Of a DNA stretch of 64,000 nucleotides, positions 21,630 through 36,000 are shown piece by piece (position 1 is the first letter of the stretch; the number at the start of each line of letters is the position of its first letter). The stretch covers positions 16,488,614-16,552,613 of the forward strand of contig JAYGXS010000004.1 of NCBI GenBank assembly GCA_036362985.1. Reading direction: 5' to 3'. Below the pieces are notes generated by a model. That model saw only the letters and a program-made list of their open reading frames with translations, had not been told where the DNA came from and made no database searches. This DNA is from Ligula intestinalis. Taxonomy: Eukaryota > Platyhelminthes > Cestoda > Diphyllobothriidea > Diphyllobothriidae. The translations under genes were made by a program, and so were the position numbers.

Positions 21630-23515
21630 CCATTGATCACCTTCTTTCCTATTTATCACAATGACTGTGAATATTCCACGATAATCGTCATAATGCGATA
21701 TCCAACAGTGTATGCATATAATTCTTTTTAATGTTTATTATGCCTGTTCGTTATAGTATCTCTGTACTTCTTTTGGCATCCTGAAACTCAGGTTGTCGCA
21801 CTTGTAAATATGGGGTACGAGTCAACAATTGCAAATTGCAGTCTTCCAGTTGCCCCAATTGAGTTTCGCGATTTTTTTCTACACTTCCCCCTCGACTCTT
21901 AAATTTGTAACTGGCCGTGGAAAACTGTAAAAACAGTCTCATTCGTGGTTGTTGTTGCCCATAGAGTGCTCTTTCATAGTCCAATTATTTTCACAAATCT
22001 AACCCCTTTCCAGTTAAGCACATACGTGACGCCCCTCAGGCCCTAAACGTTGAACAACCAATCAGGCACTCGTGAGTTTTATAATTGTTACTCTTAGGCG
22101 TCGATTATATCCTTGAATGGGATAGTAAAACACGAAGATTCGATGCGTGCGTACTTAAAAAGCTTTTACTACTATAAAAACCAGTGTTGCGCTTCTATTT
22201 TGTTGGTTCATATTTTGATTATTTATGTATTGATGATACCATAGGACATTTACACTTGCTCTGCATTTCTTTCTTCGCTGTACAACAGTGCTAGAGAACA
22301 TAGAAGGCTTCCTTAGAACGCAATCAGTTAACCCTTGGGCGGATGTTTACCGGACGCTTCTCCGACTCTTCGGTGACCCGATTGAGTAATTTCTTGCTAG
22401 TTCTCAGTCCATTTGCTTGTAGTCATCGCATGAAGTCAGTTAAGGCAACTTCTACACGCGTGTGTGCACCCACCAGGTCTTGTTACGTTTACTATGACAG
22501 GTAGGCGCCGGCTGGATTGGCTGGTGACTCAGTGACTGAATGTAGCTTGAAATTAAAATTATTGATTCATTGTCTGGCACGATGAGTTCGCTCGCGTGTA
22601 GGCCGTTTGATAGCCTACTGTGGGCGCGGCTACTTGCTGCCTCTATGCTAGCCGTTAGGTCTCTCTTAACACTGAACGAACTTGTGTACCTTGACCCAAC
22701 GCACGCGTACCCGTCCCACATTGACACGAAGGTTCTCTACAAAGCAGTTGAAATCCAATGATACCAATAGTTTTATGAAGACTATCGATGAATACTAACA
22801 TACTTTACGCAAATAAACTTTCGGTATAAACATATAGTCAACGTTCCATTGAAGCAAACTGCAAAATCCGACAAATTAAACCATCTTAACCTTCGTAGGC
22901 TTTCATCCAGAAGTCAGCCATCATCTTCAAAAAACCGAAACACGCTAACTTATTCTCAGTATGGACGTATATGCCATTAAACTCGTAAAGGTTGTCTTAA
23001 AAAGGTACGAGATACACAACGTGACGCACATTTAACTACCACATAATTCAAATTTATTCACTTCTTTCGCCATATGAATAAATCTCACTTTCTTCAGGTA
23101 TTTTCAGAAAAAAAAAACAATTACGTTTTAGTCCATCATGCTTCACTTGTTTTTAATTTCCCGTTATTATAATGAATAAGCATCGAAACGTTAACAGAGC
23201 GTCTCACTCAAATTCAACAACAGGTTCAAAGTAACGATTCGAGTGCACCATTCCTTTAAAAATGATTCTAGTGTCCGTTTCTCTATTATTTTTTCGTTTT
23301 TTTACAAAACGTAACACAGATAAGACGAAATGGATTGTTAATTGTCGTCACTATAAGTGTTATGTGAAACCGCGATAAATCTGTCGTCCGTTGTTCACAC
23401 TCTCCTCATCACAAGGACGAACAAAGTATGCTTTGTAAGAATGTTTTGTTTTCTTCGATAGGCTATTAATTTCTATATCGAAAAAAAACGTTAATAGGCC
23501 GTGAAGTGCTGGCCA
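21630..23515. other. Unassigned AT-rich intergenic DNA
   Basis: No gene, tRNA or classified repeat was found between the LINE and the foldback element. Small open frames (21,751-21,984, 22,452-22,761 and 23,360-23,584) have no family features. Confidence 0.5.
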
Positions 23516-23518
23516 AAA

Positions 23519-23948
23519 CGAATAAATAGTTTTAACTTTGCGAAAATTCCCATTGAAAATGTCAGAAGATAAATTGGCGAACATACGTTTGTTTTCGATA
23601 AATTCTCGTCAGGCCTTTACATTTATATGGTATGAATAAACTATGGTGGTTGGTGGACAGATGAAGTGTTCTCGTTGTCACTGTGGGGAGGAGGGGGGAG
23701 GAAGGGGGGTGGGGGGGAGTTGAGATCAGAGTGTCAACATCTAGACGGCCCGGCGTCCAGGACCGCCGATAAGGTGTGCGTGGCTGGACTTGGGACTTGG
23801 TCGTCTCTGCGGGGGCCCGTTTCCGAGGCCTGTGGGCCGCTGTGGGTGGCCGTGACAACGAGAACACTTCATCTGTCCACCAACCACCATAGTTTATTCA
23901 TACCATATAAATGTAAAGGCCTGACGAGAATTTATCGAATAAATAGTT
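23519..23948. mobile_element. Foldback element with perfect 88-bp inverted arms
   Basis: Bases 23,594-23,681 are the exact reverse complement of 23,852-23,939 over all 88 positions, around a 170-base GC-rich spacer with a G-rich strand. A 13-base direct repeat CGAATAAATAGTT stands at 23,519-23,531 and 23,936-23,948. The right copy overlaps the end of the arm, so it may or may not be a target-site duplication. No transposase frame fits inside, so this is a non-autonomous foldback or MITE. Identical arms imply a young insertion or ongoing gene conversion. It ends 45-54 bases before the candidate nibrin start codon. Confidence 0.8.
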
Positions 23949-23992
23949 GCACCTGCCAATCTTATTCTTCAATCTTAGCGTCACTCAGCAAG

Positions 23993-24062
23993 ATGAAACT
24001 CTTATTTCACACGGGGAATGGCAACCCTTTTGACTATTTCTCATCGAAAACTCTTATGGACA
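23993..24062 (+). CDS. NBN: NBN exon 1 (candidate start)
   Basis: The ATG at 23,993 opens MKLLFHTGNGNPFDYF, reminiscent of the MWKLL start of vertebrate nibrin. Ending at 24,062 before GTTTCC leaves phase 1, which joins exon 2 correctly (A+GT = Ser). The donor is weak. A different upstream first exon is possible, though the position and phase favour this one. Confidence 0.45.
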
Positions 24063-27000
24063 GTTTCCCTACTCCTGTTTTTAATTCTTCGCTTTAGAGA
24101 GTACTTTTCCAAAACGCAAGAAATTTTTTCCCGAAACACATCACATGTGGATTCTAAGCAAGGAAAATGATCCTAGTAAGTGGTTTGAGCTTAACCAAAC
24201 TCCCTTTTATTTGCAGGTTTTAAACACGTCCTACTCACCAATAGAGTTTACACTGTCGGCAGAAGTGATTCAGACATAATTTTCCTGGATAGGTCAGTCA
24301 GCCGCCACCACGCCACGCTACGAGTGGACTACACGGAAAGCGACTTGGTTCGTGTACCTTGGCAAAACTTAACTCCGTCTCAGGATGGTGCTGCCCTTCC
24401 CAGCCTTTCCGTCGTTGACCTCTCAAAATTCGGAACTTCTGTTAATGGCCAAGCTCTTAACAAGTCCACCCGCTCATTGAAGTCGGGTGCTAAAATCACC
24501 TTCGGTGCACTACCTGGTGTAACTGTTACGTTAGTCAAAGTCTTCTCATGGCTCTTTTTTTCCACAGGGCTGACATGCAGCCACTGAATGTCCTCCTGTC
24601 CTCGGTCTCTGTGGATCAGAAAAGCGCTATCCGAAGTCATTTACTTACTCTCGGCGCGACTTCATTGCCTGCTTGGGATCCTATGTGCACCCTCGTCGTT
24701 ATGCCGCGGCTAATTGTTACCCACAAGGTATATAATTACTCGGCTGAATATTCTTCCTGCTCCCTCTTATTATAGGTACTGTGCGCACTCCTTTGTGGGG
24801 TGTCCGTTGTCACTCCGGCATACCTGGAAAGCCTGATTGACGCCTGCGGAAGACAACCATTCTCCAGGCCGAACTGTGCGGAGTAGGTTCTCCATCTCCG
24901 TTTTCATTTCTGTCAATCAGTTTCTTACCCCAGATTGAAGAAAAGGGCTTTGATGAGTCAGATAGAGCCAAGTTCTACCCCAATGCAAAACGATCGAAGG
25001 TGTTTGATGGGAAGACGTTCTATTTTATGACACAATCAAAGGTAAGTCCGACCCACCACATACCATAGAGGACAGACACTCAAATCAAAGAGCGGTTTGT
25101 CAGAACACGTATTCATATAAGCTGGGGTTCCGAAACACCTAAGGGAGATCGAATTGACCATTTTAGACTACTTAGTAGTTCTCAGCTAGCCTCACCTAAA
25201 CCCGAGATTCGAACTCGGGCCCTTTTGGTAATTTAGTGTCGGTAAATCAAACGCTTCAACCAGTGAACCAGGAGGTCGTTGTCCTTTCAGTCGAGATTGA
25301 AAATATTGACGCATGATCGCGTTACAGGACCCACTCGTTCCGTTGTGCCTTATTTTATCGATAATGCCCGCGATAGGCTCCCTCCGCCTTGCCTCCAAAA
25401 CTTCCCATCAACAGAAGGTTCCTATCTCGCATATAGTTTCCCCCCATGAACGACAGTTTTTTTCTCCTTAAAGTGCCTTGAACCGCATTGAAACTTCTAC
25501 AGTTTCCGAACCATCCCCAAGGCGTTTTTTCCCCACAGTCCACTCTTTATGTCCTGTTCCACCTCTTGTCACGACATCACCGATAAGCCGAGGTACCATT
25601 TCCGAAGTGCATTACACATGTGATTGTGCTACTTAAAATAATTTAGTAGTTGTGTATGTTTACTCTTTTTGACCAACCGACGGCTGCTCGCTTCTCGTCT
25701 GCAATTATGTAAACGACCTCCTTTTGAATTTTTTATGCTGTGTCGATGCATTTATTCACCGCTGTGTTACCAATAGGGAGCTCAAAAGCGTTTGCCCCTG
25801 TTTACATCAATAAAACTGAACTGAAATGAAACGGATTCAACTCATAGCCCTCGCATGCAGTCGCTAAGTGACGACGAGTTTATGCTGCAGGTGATCCTGA
25901 AAAAGTCTGCCTATCCAGCACTGGTTCGTATATTCAAAAATGACTGACACAATGTTGTTGGTCGCCTCAATGTGCTTCATCTTGCACGACATTTAAAATG
26001 AGCTATGCAAGCGCACAATCTACGTTTCGGCAAAATTATGGGTTTTAACTTCTTAATAGGGCACTCTGAATATTGCCTGTTACTTCTAGGTCTATCAAGA
26101 GCTCTCCTAAACGTCGAATTAGGCGCCTTTTATTGGCTGATTGATGCAGTATCGAGTAAAGTTCTGAATAATGCATGTTCAGTCATCACGCAGACTTCCT
26201 CTATTTTGTTATCGTTTTTGTCGACTTTAACGTTTCTTTTGCATGTTTTGCAGTTCCAGCGATATCGACAGCTGCTCAGCCTTACGACGGCTTCCATGGA
26301 ATTGTTAACTTCGTCTTCCACCTGCATCGGCGGGACGCAAGTCCGTGCAGCCCTGTGCAACCGACTCGCAAGTACCACAGCCTGTGTCGTTTACGAGTCT
26401 CCGGCAACTATCCTCTACAGCAACGATCAATCGTGGCATGCTATGGTCTACGCCGTGCTGCAGGAACTCGGACTGCGTCCTATTTTGGAACAAGAGATTG
26501 CCTTTGCCATAATTGAAGCCTCATCTGCCTCAGTTTGCAATCCTCGAACCCTTTGCTGTTAGTTGCACCTCCTCCTTCTTCTCATCTTAGTTAGATGACA
26601 CTCCCCTTAAGAATAAAGACAGGGGAGACTGAAGCAGCCATTTCTCATGCATTTCAGTCAGTATAGTTGGAGTACATGACAGAAGCCCTTAAAAACTCCA
26701 TCGAAACGGCACAGGAATGCATACAGAATGTGGCAGGTCGCTTTGGTATGAAAAAAAATTCATAACAATATTGCGTTAGTTACCTCCACCCTTTAAATAG
26801 TCCAGTTTCGCTTCCAATAAGTAAAGCCAAAGGTAAGCTGTCATCATCCCTTGGAACATTACACATTAGAAACTTGCGCAACCTAACTGTTTGCATATAC
26901 AAAACAAAGCTCTGATGCAGAAATGTATCTAACATGTGCCCTTAAAGTTATATGTTCTAAGGAATGAATAAACAGTGCTCCTGGCTACTCAGTGCGCATT

Positions 27001-30000
27001 CCACGGCTCTCTCCCTAAAAGAGGTATTAGGAATCGCTTTGCCAACCCTAGTAGAGGTCAACAGTGTTTAGGGAAAATAAGTACCCTTCTGGTTGCTACT
27101 ATCTTTAAGTAGTTTAAACTAGTTTCATATGTTCTAGATGACCGGCTTTTGAATCAATCACAAGGACTACCGGAAGATTATCTGTTACAATTCGCCCGGT
27201 CCACAGTTCCAAGCACAATTGCCACCAATAGTGACTGCCCACCAATGCGTACCGCACGACCCTCCTTGTTAAGTAGAAAGCGGTAAGTAATCTGACCAGA
27301 TGGTTACAAAATGTGGTCACTTCTATAGCTTTCTGTGTGTGAATTTGACGAAAAACAAAATCGTTCTGTTTCCTTACGCTATGTCTACTTTCTTCAATTG
27401 TTTTCCTATTTATTTTTTAGTTCCTCTTTTATGAACAGGTGATTTTAGAAACGCATCTTCGATGTTCTTTTGATTGAGTGGCGAGTTAAAGGAACAATTA
27501 ACGAACTTCTAATGTCTAACTTTTGAAGTGGTTTACTCACACAGAAAGCATGCCCCTCTTCCGCGTAGCATATTTTTTGAGAAGAATCCTAATTGATAAA
27601 ATTTCAGAATATCAGAAGAAGAAGATGCGATCACTGGAACAAGCATCTTATTGTCCTGACGTTTCGGATTCCCTCAGGAATCCTTAATCATAGGTGGTGA
27701 TAATACAGTCATGGTCTGCGCATGACTATGACTGTATTATCACCACCTACGATGGAGATGAAAAAACAGTGAAACCTCGGTTAACGAGTTTAATCCTTTC
27801 CGACGCCAAGCTCGTCACATGAAACGCTCGTCTTGCAAAACGTAGCCAATCGAACTGCATCAGTTCATTGATTGGCTGCAGGCGACCGAGAACCCACGCC
27901 GTCCATGGGGGCAAGAGTCAACGGCGGACACAGGCCTACACACACACGGAAAATTGGTTAACTAAACGGAGGCTTGTCAAGCGAAATAAATTTCCTGCTA
28001 GTAGCTCGCTCGTTGTTTGAAATGCTCGTAGATAGGGCTGCTCGTCATCCGAGGCTCCAATGTACTCAAAGAAGCGAAAATACTGCAATTCCGCAATAAG
28101 TTAAGATATGAGCCGACTCCCTTAAAAGCCGAGCTCTTTTGCTAGGGGCGATATGCAGATCTACAGTATTCTCTAGATTCTGTTTGATATGACTGTCAGA
28201 ATGTTTGCTGCCTAAAAGTACTTTGCCTTTCGAGGCGAGGTCGGTGACCACAAGGAAGACCTATAAGGATGACCCGAATATCGGTCAACACACGCTGCGT
28301 CCTGAAACAGGGAAGACGGATCATAAAATGTTAACTTGGCCTTTGCATTTTTGTAGAGACCTACTTCTTGAACCTCGATGAATGTGTTTCTGGTCATGCG
28401 ATTGTATAACCATCGATAATCCTTTTCGAATAAAATACAAACACGCTTTTCTACTTACAACATCTAGTAGCAATTTTAATTTACGTTCGTTCATTGATCT
28501 TTAAGACGAGCGCATGAAAACCTGCCTCGTGTTCCCCAGCCGTCGTTGAAGTGTTTCTGACAAAGCAAAACAAGTTTGGGTAAATGAGGGTCGATTTAGA
28601 TCTACCTTGTTCTCATTATCATCTCCTCTATTTTCAAGTTGTCTAGTGACAAGTTTCCATTATTGACTTACGCTAATGCTCGGCTATCCGTCGTTGAAGT
28701 CTTTGATATCTGTCAACCGCGTCTCTGCCAGACCCATATACGCTCGTTGCTACTGCATCGCTTGAATGAATCCATGAAGACCTCTAGTCCTCTTCTTCTT
28801 CTTAGATTTGCGGAGTCACCTACGAACGAACGGTATGACACGGAGAACAAGGAGCAACCATTAGAAAACCCTGAGTCGTTCAAGAAACGTCGGCGTACTC
28901 TACAGCCCGGACCAATTTCGAGATTGTTACCACCGGACCGCCCACTTCATAATACCGTGGTAAGTTTTTTATTGCTTTTAGTATTCAAGACCCGATCCGT
29001 AGGTTGAAAGCCGTTAGTCTTATCCTCCCGATTACTGGAAAAGCCCCCCACCCTAAAGACAATGCGATCGTTTTTTGTGTATGTTATATTTATGCACCCA
29101 TCGGTCAAAATTAACCCCACCTTTTCTGTCAAACGGTATATAAATCTAAATATATATATGCAAGTTTCACATTGACAGAGTTCAAAACCCTTATGCTTTG
29201 CTTACACATTAGAGCTTGCCGTTAGCTCTCTGAATTTGTGAAAATTAGTTACTCGAGTTTGCCAGTCGGTTGGACTTCCGCATATCGTCTGTCAAAACTA
29301 TTCATTCGACAATACGTGCTTGCGTATAAGGGCGACTTTCATGTCATCAATTTATGCAACTGTAAAAGGAAGAAATCAGTCAAAAAATGAGTTTCCGGGA
29401 CGGAAACCGACCGCTGAGCCTGCTGGCATCAGTCTTGGCTGTGTAACCGCTGAGCTGCCAACGTAGCTTGTCTGCTAATTGCGCGCGTGCACGGGCACCC
29501 AATGTTCCCTGTCTGACCCGCCGGACGATAATTTTATTCAATTTGACGAGAATATTCGGCCGGCAATGCAGTGAAAAAGTCCCTAATCGGCGACAAAGGA
29601 CGCATGACTGATTATCAAATTATCAACAGATCACTGAATGCAGACCCATTTATGTTGCCCTCTGTTGAGTTTTCCTACCTCTAAATATTGTTGCAAGAAT
29701 CGTTTCTAGTTGGTAGTAGGCAATTTCGACTGCTTCGGACTGCCACAGAATCACCAGAAGCAAAATTGAATTTGACCACCCTATGAGAGTCAATCATTTT
29801 GGGATGCGTCTTTTTCTATGCTTGACGCCCTATGTAACCGTCAATAAAGAAAATTTAAATCGTCTTCCATTGCCAGCGATTTTTCGGTATTGGAGCTCAG
29901 GCATTTTCTATCAACCATTTCAGTTTAATATGAAATAGAAAAACATCACACTCCCAAGGGTGATTGCTTTCTTATAAATTTGTTCGGGGAGAAAATCGGT

Positions 30001-33000
30001 CATATCAGTTAGACGCCTCAAATTAGAATCTAGAGCGTCTTGAGGGATAAAATCGCTGCCGCGTTTTATTTCTTGAGGATACCTTCAATAAGTTGAAGTA
30101 AATCAGTTTACACTGCAATATTCAGAAAACTGCCAAGGGGTAGCCAGTATTATGTACAGGTGTTACATGGTATATCATACTGACAGCACTGACGGTCGCT
30201 TAAACCCCAGACACTTGTTTACCGATATTCTGCCACTGCGTGACACGGCTGTGAGGGGTTCGGTTAGAAAGTGTGTCCCTCAGCATTCCCCCTGTGGCTA
30301 TTAATAGTTTATAGATATCATACCTACTGCTACGCAATGAGTAGGTAGTTATGAAAAATAAACAAAAATATAATGATACCTATAAGTCACTGTTACCTCC
30401 GTATGCTTTTTGGCCGATTCTCCATATAAAATTGTTATTCTGTGCCCGTAAACATTTATTCAGACTAATTTACTCCAAGCTAACGATGAATTTCTAAGGA
30501 AATTAAAAAAACGGAAATTTAAACTTAGGTATATAAACCAGAAAGCAAACAGGCGTTCCACAGGGATCCAGGCAATGAAGTGGTTAAATAGAATGCGCCG
30601 CAGGACACAGACGCCATTATAAAAAAAATTGTTGCAGCCACAGTTTGTGTTCCCCAAATCTTGACTCGGTCCGCCGTTGTCTGTTTCTCTAAAATCAAAT
30701 CTTATTCCGTAAAGAAGGTTCAAACACTAATAGCTGAAAAATGCTGCTGTGTAGTAGGTTTACTGCATTAGAAATGTGTCCGTCTAGTTATGCGATTACA
30801 ACCTCAAAGGTCATCCTAACCTCCCTCTCTTACGCAAAAAAGTAATGTTGCTTAATGGACAAACAGAGCATCCGACGGAAATAAATTACCTTCTAGGATG
30901 ATAATTTTTAGTCCAAGCACCAGCGCAGTGCCCATTCTGCGCTGTAACCCCGTCGCACACACAGCATTCCTATCTCGACATATCTTGCAAGTGGCCTGTC
31001 ACAGACAAACTCACTCACCTGCAAGTGGTGGGGATTTGTTTTTGTGCGCTTAGGCGAGTGGCGGACTGTCCGCGTTTGCCTTCTGTGGTACAAAAGGAGG
31101 ACGCTTCACAGGGTTAACAATCCGTGGTTATTTCCTTTTATGGCCCTCTGTGTGTCTGTTTAATCCTACAACCGGTTTGGGAATTGCCTGAGGACTTCGC
31201 TGCCGAATAAAATCGATTTGCCAGCGGCCTGACCATTGTACGCATCCACTTGCGCTGCGCGTCTCCTCAGCCAAAAGTCCATACCATCAGAGAACAGGCT
31301 GCTGCTACTGCTGCCAGGCTAATTAGCATAAGAAATCCACCGGCTGCTACGGCGGCGGCGGCTGCGCGGTTCCTTCGGCCTGTTTTCTTCTGCAAAAACA
31401 CGCAATTTGCTTCTCTCGCTTTTTTACATTAAACCAACCAACCCACCCACCTGCCGCGTGACGCCTGGCCGTGCACACAGTGAATAGAAAAGCAACAACA
31501 ACTGTCTCCCTGCTAGCCGGCAGTTGGTGTTTGTTAAGAATGAAGAAAAAATGGTTTCACGCAAACGAAGTGGCCCTTACTGCTTTTTGCCTCTAAAACA
31601 TTTAACGCTGCACAGCGTCAGCGTCGGCAGATGATCAACCATTCACCCGTGTGTGTGTGTGTGGTCAAACGACTCTTGTTTGGCGGTTTTTCTACTGACA
31701 AGTTATGCGCAGACTCGATTGAGCCGCCACTTCCTTCCCGGCAGCCCATTGTACTGCAACGCCCTCCTTCCGCCGTGTCTTGATTCCCGAAGTCGCCTTC
31801 ATCCCACATTCTTCCGCTTTGTTCCCCCTGTTGGCGGCTTCTGTCTACTTTATTCTGATACAAAGGACTCTGCAGTCTGTTGGGTGCGGCTGTGTCAAAG
31901 TTTTTTTTAAGCTATCCAGTCGGCACTTTTGTGTCTCTGGCATTAACGAGGTCAGTGCGACGTTTTTGTGTGTGCGTGGAACGAAAACAAAAGGGGACTG
32001 ATAAAAGCTACCAGACCCTCAGCTAAAGTTTTCATTAGTTTTTTTGCATGCTTAGGGTAGATTACAGGAGTACGGATGGGTGTAGATGACCTCCCTTTAC
32101 CGGACATAGGACTAGGAACGCCCCTTACCTAAGTAATAACGATGGCCCTGCGCGTAATTAAAGGGGAGGGGGGGGGGCGCATGTTCGTGACCTAATCCCA
32201 ACATTGGCCCCAACACAAAATCAAATTGCAGCTCCAATTGTAATCCTAGGCCCCCTAACATAACCTGAATGTTTGACCATCGGTTTCGATTGTGTCTACC
32301 GTATACTCTCCACCACAGGGTGGTGCGAGACAATTATATGCGCGTGAATGGGTTTTAAGTGATAGTAGACTTGCACAGCATCTGCCGCACTATCTCCTCT
32401 CTCACCCACCCAACTTAAATGGCCTCTGTTTTTATGTCCTGTTTGGAGAGCCACATAAGTAATCCTTACCAGCCTGCGTAACGTGCTTGTAAACCGCTTA
32501 TACTCTACATCTTAACTCTGTTTAATGCTTTATTGCCGAAATGGAACTCCAACTGCGAGCTCTATTTTTGCCTGTATTCTTCTTGCTATTTCGCAGCTTA
32601 GAAGACGGAGCTATCGACTCATGAGAACATATTAATCACCAACAAAGGTTTTATTGGCAGTTAGGTTAAAGCCAAAGAAAACTTGAAACTCGACTGTATT
32701 AGTGGTGGTAATCGTACACCGATCTGTTTCAGGACGTACCCATCCTGGTTGATGCCTTTTGCGAGCGTGCCCATCGGAACAGCGTATGTTGCGAGGCTGA
32801 TAAGCCCGAAATAGCTATGCTAGCCTGCGTGTCTTTGCCAGTACTACCTATAAAGTTTGACTGTATGTTAACTCTGAGCATTTATATTCGTTGCAAAGGG
32901 CTCTGCTTATCATCGTCCTGTTTTAAGGCTGATTTAACATTTGAAAAATCTAACGAATTGCACTATAGAAGCCAGAGTTGTTTTCGCTAGCTAACCCACC

Positions 33001-36000
33001 ACACCTTATACTCAACTATAATTGATGAAATACCTTACCCACAAGTGAACAGAAATAAGGAGAGATGCGGGATCTGCTTGCAGCTGCGTTATGTGGCACC
33101 TTTTTGTATCTCTGCCCTCAAGCCCTCTTTTGTGTCTCTTCATCTTGTATCCCACACAGGCTCGAGGAAGGTCTAACATCCTGGTGCCGGACACCGAAGC
33201 ACTCCCTGCCTCCTCCATCTTGGTTTCAGACAACGCAGACACTGTGGGGAACTTGAAATCACCGGGTCGACAGATGGCTGACCTAACACCGAGCTGGTCG
33301 CCCGGGTCCCAAGACCTGCTTGAAGAAGAGGAAGAACCGGATCTCAAACCGACTTCGGCTAATGTGTCTTTGAGGGCTTCGTTTGGAGGCACCTTGTTGA
33401 CAGTCGCCTCTCCGCCTTCTGCCGCCACCACCACCGCCACACAGTCTATAGTCACTGCCGCGGCTGCACCAAAGGCAGCAGTGCGTAAGTTTTAACGGGC
33501 ACCACCACCACCACAATCAGCGTTCAACAAACGCGGCATGACTGAATTTAATTTTTCAGTTGAATACGGACCAAGTGTTCCAATCTGTATTCTGCTGCTA
33601 GTTTATGAGGTTGATGGCATTCACTCCGCGCATTACTGACAAAGACTACGAAAATCAGAATGGCCAGTTATAGTTTTTGTTTCGTTGCCTGTTCGAGTTT
33701 CGAACTCAGGGTCAGTTTATCATAAGGTAAGCACTCCCATTTGGAGTTATCGACGCACGCTCTGCCGACCTTTTTCGAAAAAATTAAAGTCTGAATCTTA
33801 CTCCTTCCTTTACTTTTACTACAACTTAAACAGTCAGCCTTTCCCTTCTTCACTCGGACACTTATTACAGACGTTGTCGGCTGACTGTTAGTCCATGGTC
33901 ACAGTTTTTGTGACAGGCTAACTAACCTATCGCCCCCTGACTTCCGTTTAGGCGATAGGGAGCCATTTAGGACAGTTTGAACTTCTCTTGCACTTCTCTT
34001 ACACTCAAGTACTCATAAAGTAGTTGGACCGCTTTTTGCGTAAGACTTAAACTCAACCTTGTAAACTTTGATTCTGAAGGCTTATATTTGCCTAAACCGC
34101 CATCGGACTTGAGCGCTATTCACTGCCAGACCACCGTTGTTGACTGTTACGACGAGGGAAGCGTTGCGTAGGTTTCCATGGTCTCTCTCTGATTTATCTT
34201 GTTGTCTTGTTGTCTTCACCACTATCAGCATTCAATAAACGTGGCACCACTGAAGGGAAGTTTTCATCACTTGGGTAGGGACCGAGTGTTCCAATCTGTA
34301 CTCTGCAGCTATTTTACGAGGTTGATGGCATTCACGTTGAGTATTATTGACAACGACTAGGAATATCGAGATGGCCATTTTGTAGTTTGTTTTTTTATCG
34401 GCAGTCCGACTTTATAACTGGGGTTCAGTCGATCATTCGGAAAATACTCCACCATCGACTCATGCCCTGTCGACCATGTTAGAGAAGATTAATTTTTGCC
34501 TACATCTTATCCTTTGCTTTATCCTTATCCGAATTTAAACTTTCGGCATTTCGTTTCTTCCCTCGGACTTCACTTATAAAAACGCTGTTAGCTAACTTTT
34601 TAATCCATGGACCCAATTTCTGTTGCAGGCTAATCGTTATTTCTTCTGCTTAGGCGACCGATGGTGCCCTTGAACAGTTCAAGCTTCTCTCAATATGTCC
34701 CTGCTTGAACGGTCACTTCAGTGCTCCTCAAGTAATTGAGCTATTTTTCAGTAAAGCTGAAACACAGCCTGGCAAACTTTGATTCTGAAGGCTTGGCCTT
34801 GCGTGAACAGCCATAGGAATTGAGTGCTATTCACCGCCAAACCACCGTTGTTGTCTGTTACGGGGAAGAGGGGGGTCTATACAGCTGTATGTGGCAGGAA
34901 TGAGGAGAGTAAGCACTTGCATGCTCCATTTAAGGCCAACAGTTATCCGAAGCCCTTTATACGCGTGTTTTAGGAAGTCCTGCCTCGAGCGGAGAAAACC
35001 CGAGGTTATCAGAGAACTTATCAGACACAATGGAATGAATCCAGAAAGCGTTGATTATCGGTGTGGCTCGTAAGCCGGAGTCAGTAGTCAGACAGCAAAT
35101 CATGAGGCCCAAAAACTCGATACTACTACTGGAGCAATCATCAGTCCTCTAATTATAACTTGCTAAAACTGTGACGCGGAGTATGTTGAGGAAACGGGCA
35201 AACGCCGTGGTACAAGATCGCAACCGCAAATATAAGCCTTCGAGAAAGGAGCAGTAATCAGCCGAGGTAATGATGAGATGAACAGACTGATATTCGAAAG
35301 TTGGCGCTCGACTGGCTCAATGAGCCGAACCCCTCGCGACTGTGTCAAGCAGCTGCAAAATACCGGCTAAACAGGCATGTCTGGGTCTTTAGCTAGTACC
35401 TGTGCTGCCAGTATAGTAAATTACAAATTACAATTATACTAATGGTTAACCGTTAGCTGCAGGTGAATATTACGAGGCTATACCACAGTGGTTGATGGAG
35501 TTGGGCCCAAATATATACCCTAAATTTCGGTGTATGCCTATTGAACTTGTATAAACTGATCCATACCGAGAACGGAAATTAATTTCGGCAAAACTGTCTT
35601 ATAGAGCCGTCTTAACATCTAGTTTTCCCGGAAAAAGCGCCTACCACCAAAACCTGCTATTGACCAAGCATGGCAAATCATTATCGATTTTTTGGTATGT
35701 TTAAAGATGTGCACTGCTTTTTACACATTTCCCTCACGTCCGACGACGACCTGGTATGCCAACGTCGAAAACTTACGATAAAGGTCGTTCACGTTTCCCA
35801 AAGAATCTTTTCTATTGAAAATGAATATTAAGTTATGATGGATGTGATCACAATATATTAAATTGAAGAAACTTATATTTCCCTTGTAGTAGAGAAGGCC
35901 TTTACATGTACCGGCCTTTAAATGTACTAAATTGTTATGACCCGTGCCTGGTACTGCTAATTAAGTCGAACGCCGAACCAAAGAACCCGTAAGAGTGAGA

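Noticed and set aside
23666..24097. 143-codon open frame that runs through the foldback element into the nibrin start
   Set aside because: Its length comes from the inverted arms, which give the same peptide on both strands. Only the last part (from 23,993) is used as candidate exon 1.
24921..24933. Second possible acceptor for nibrin exon 5 at 24,933
   Set aside because: It breaks the reading frame before the conserved FDGKTFYF segment.
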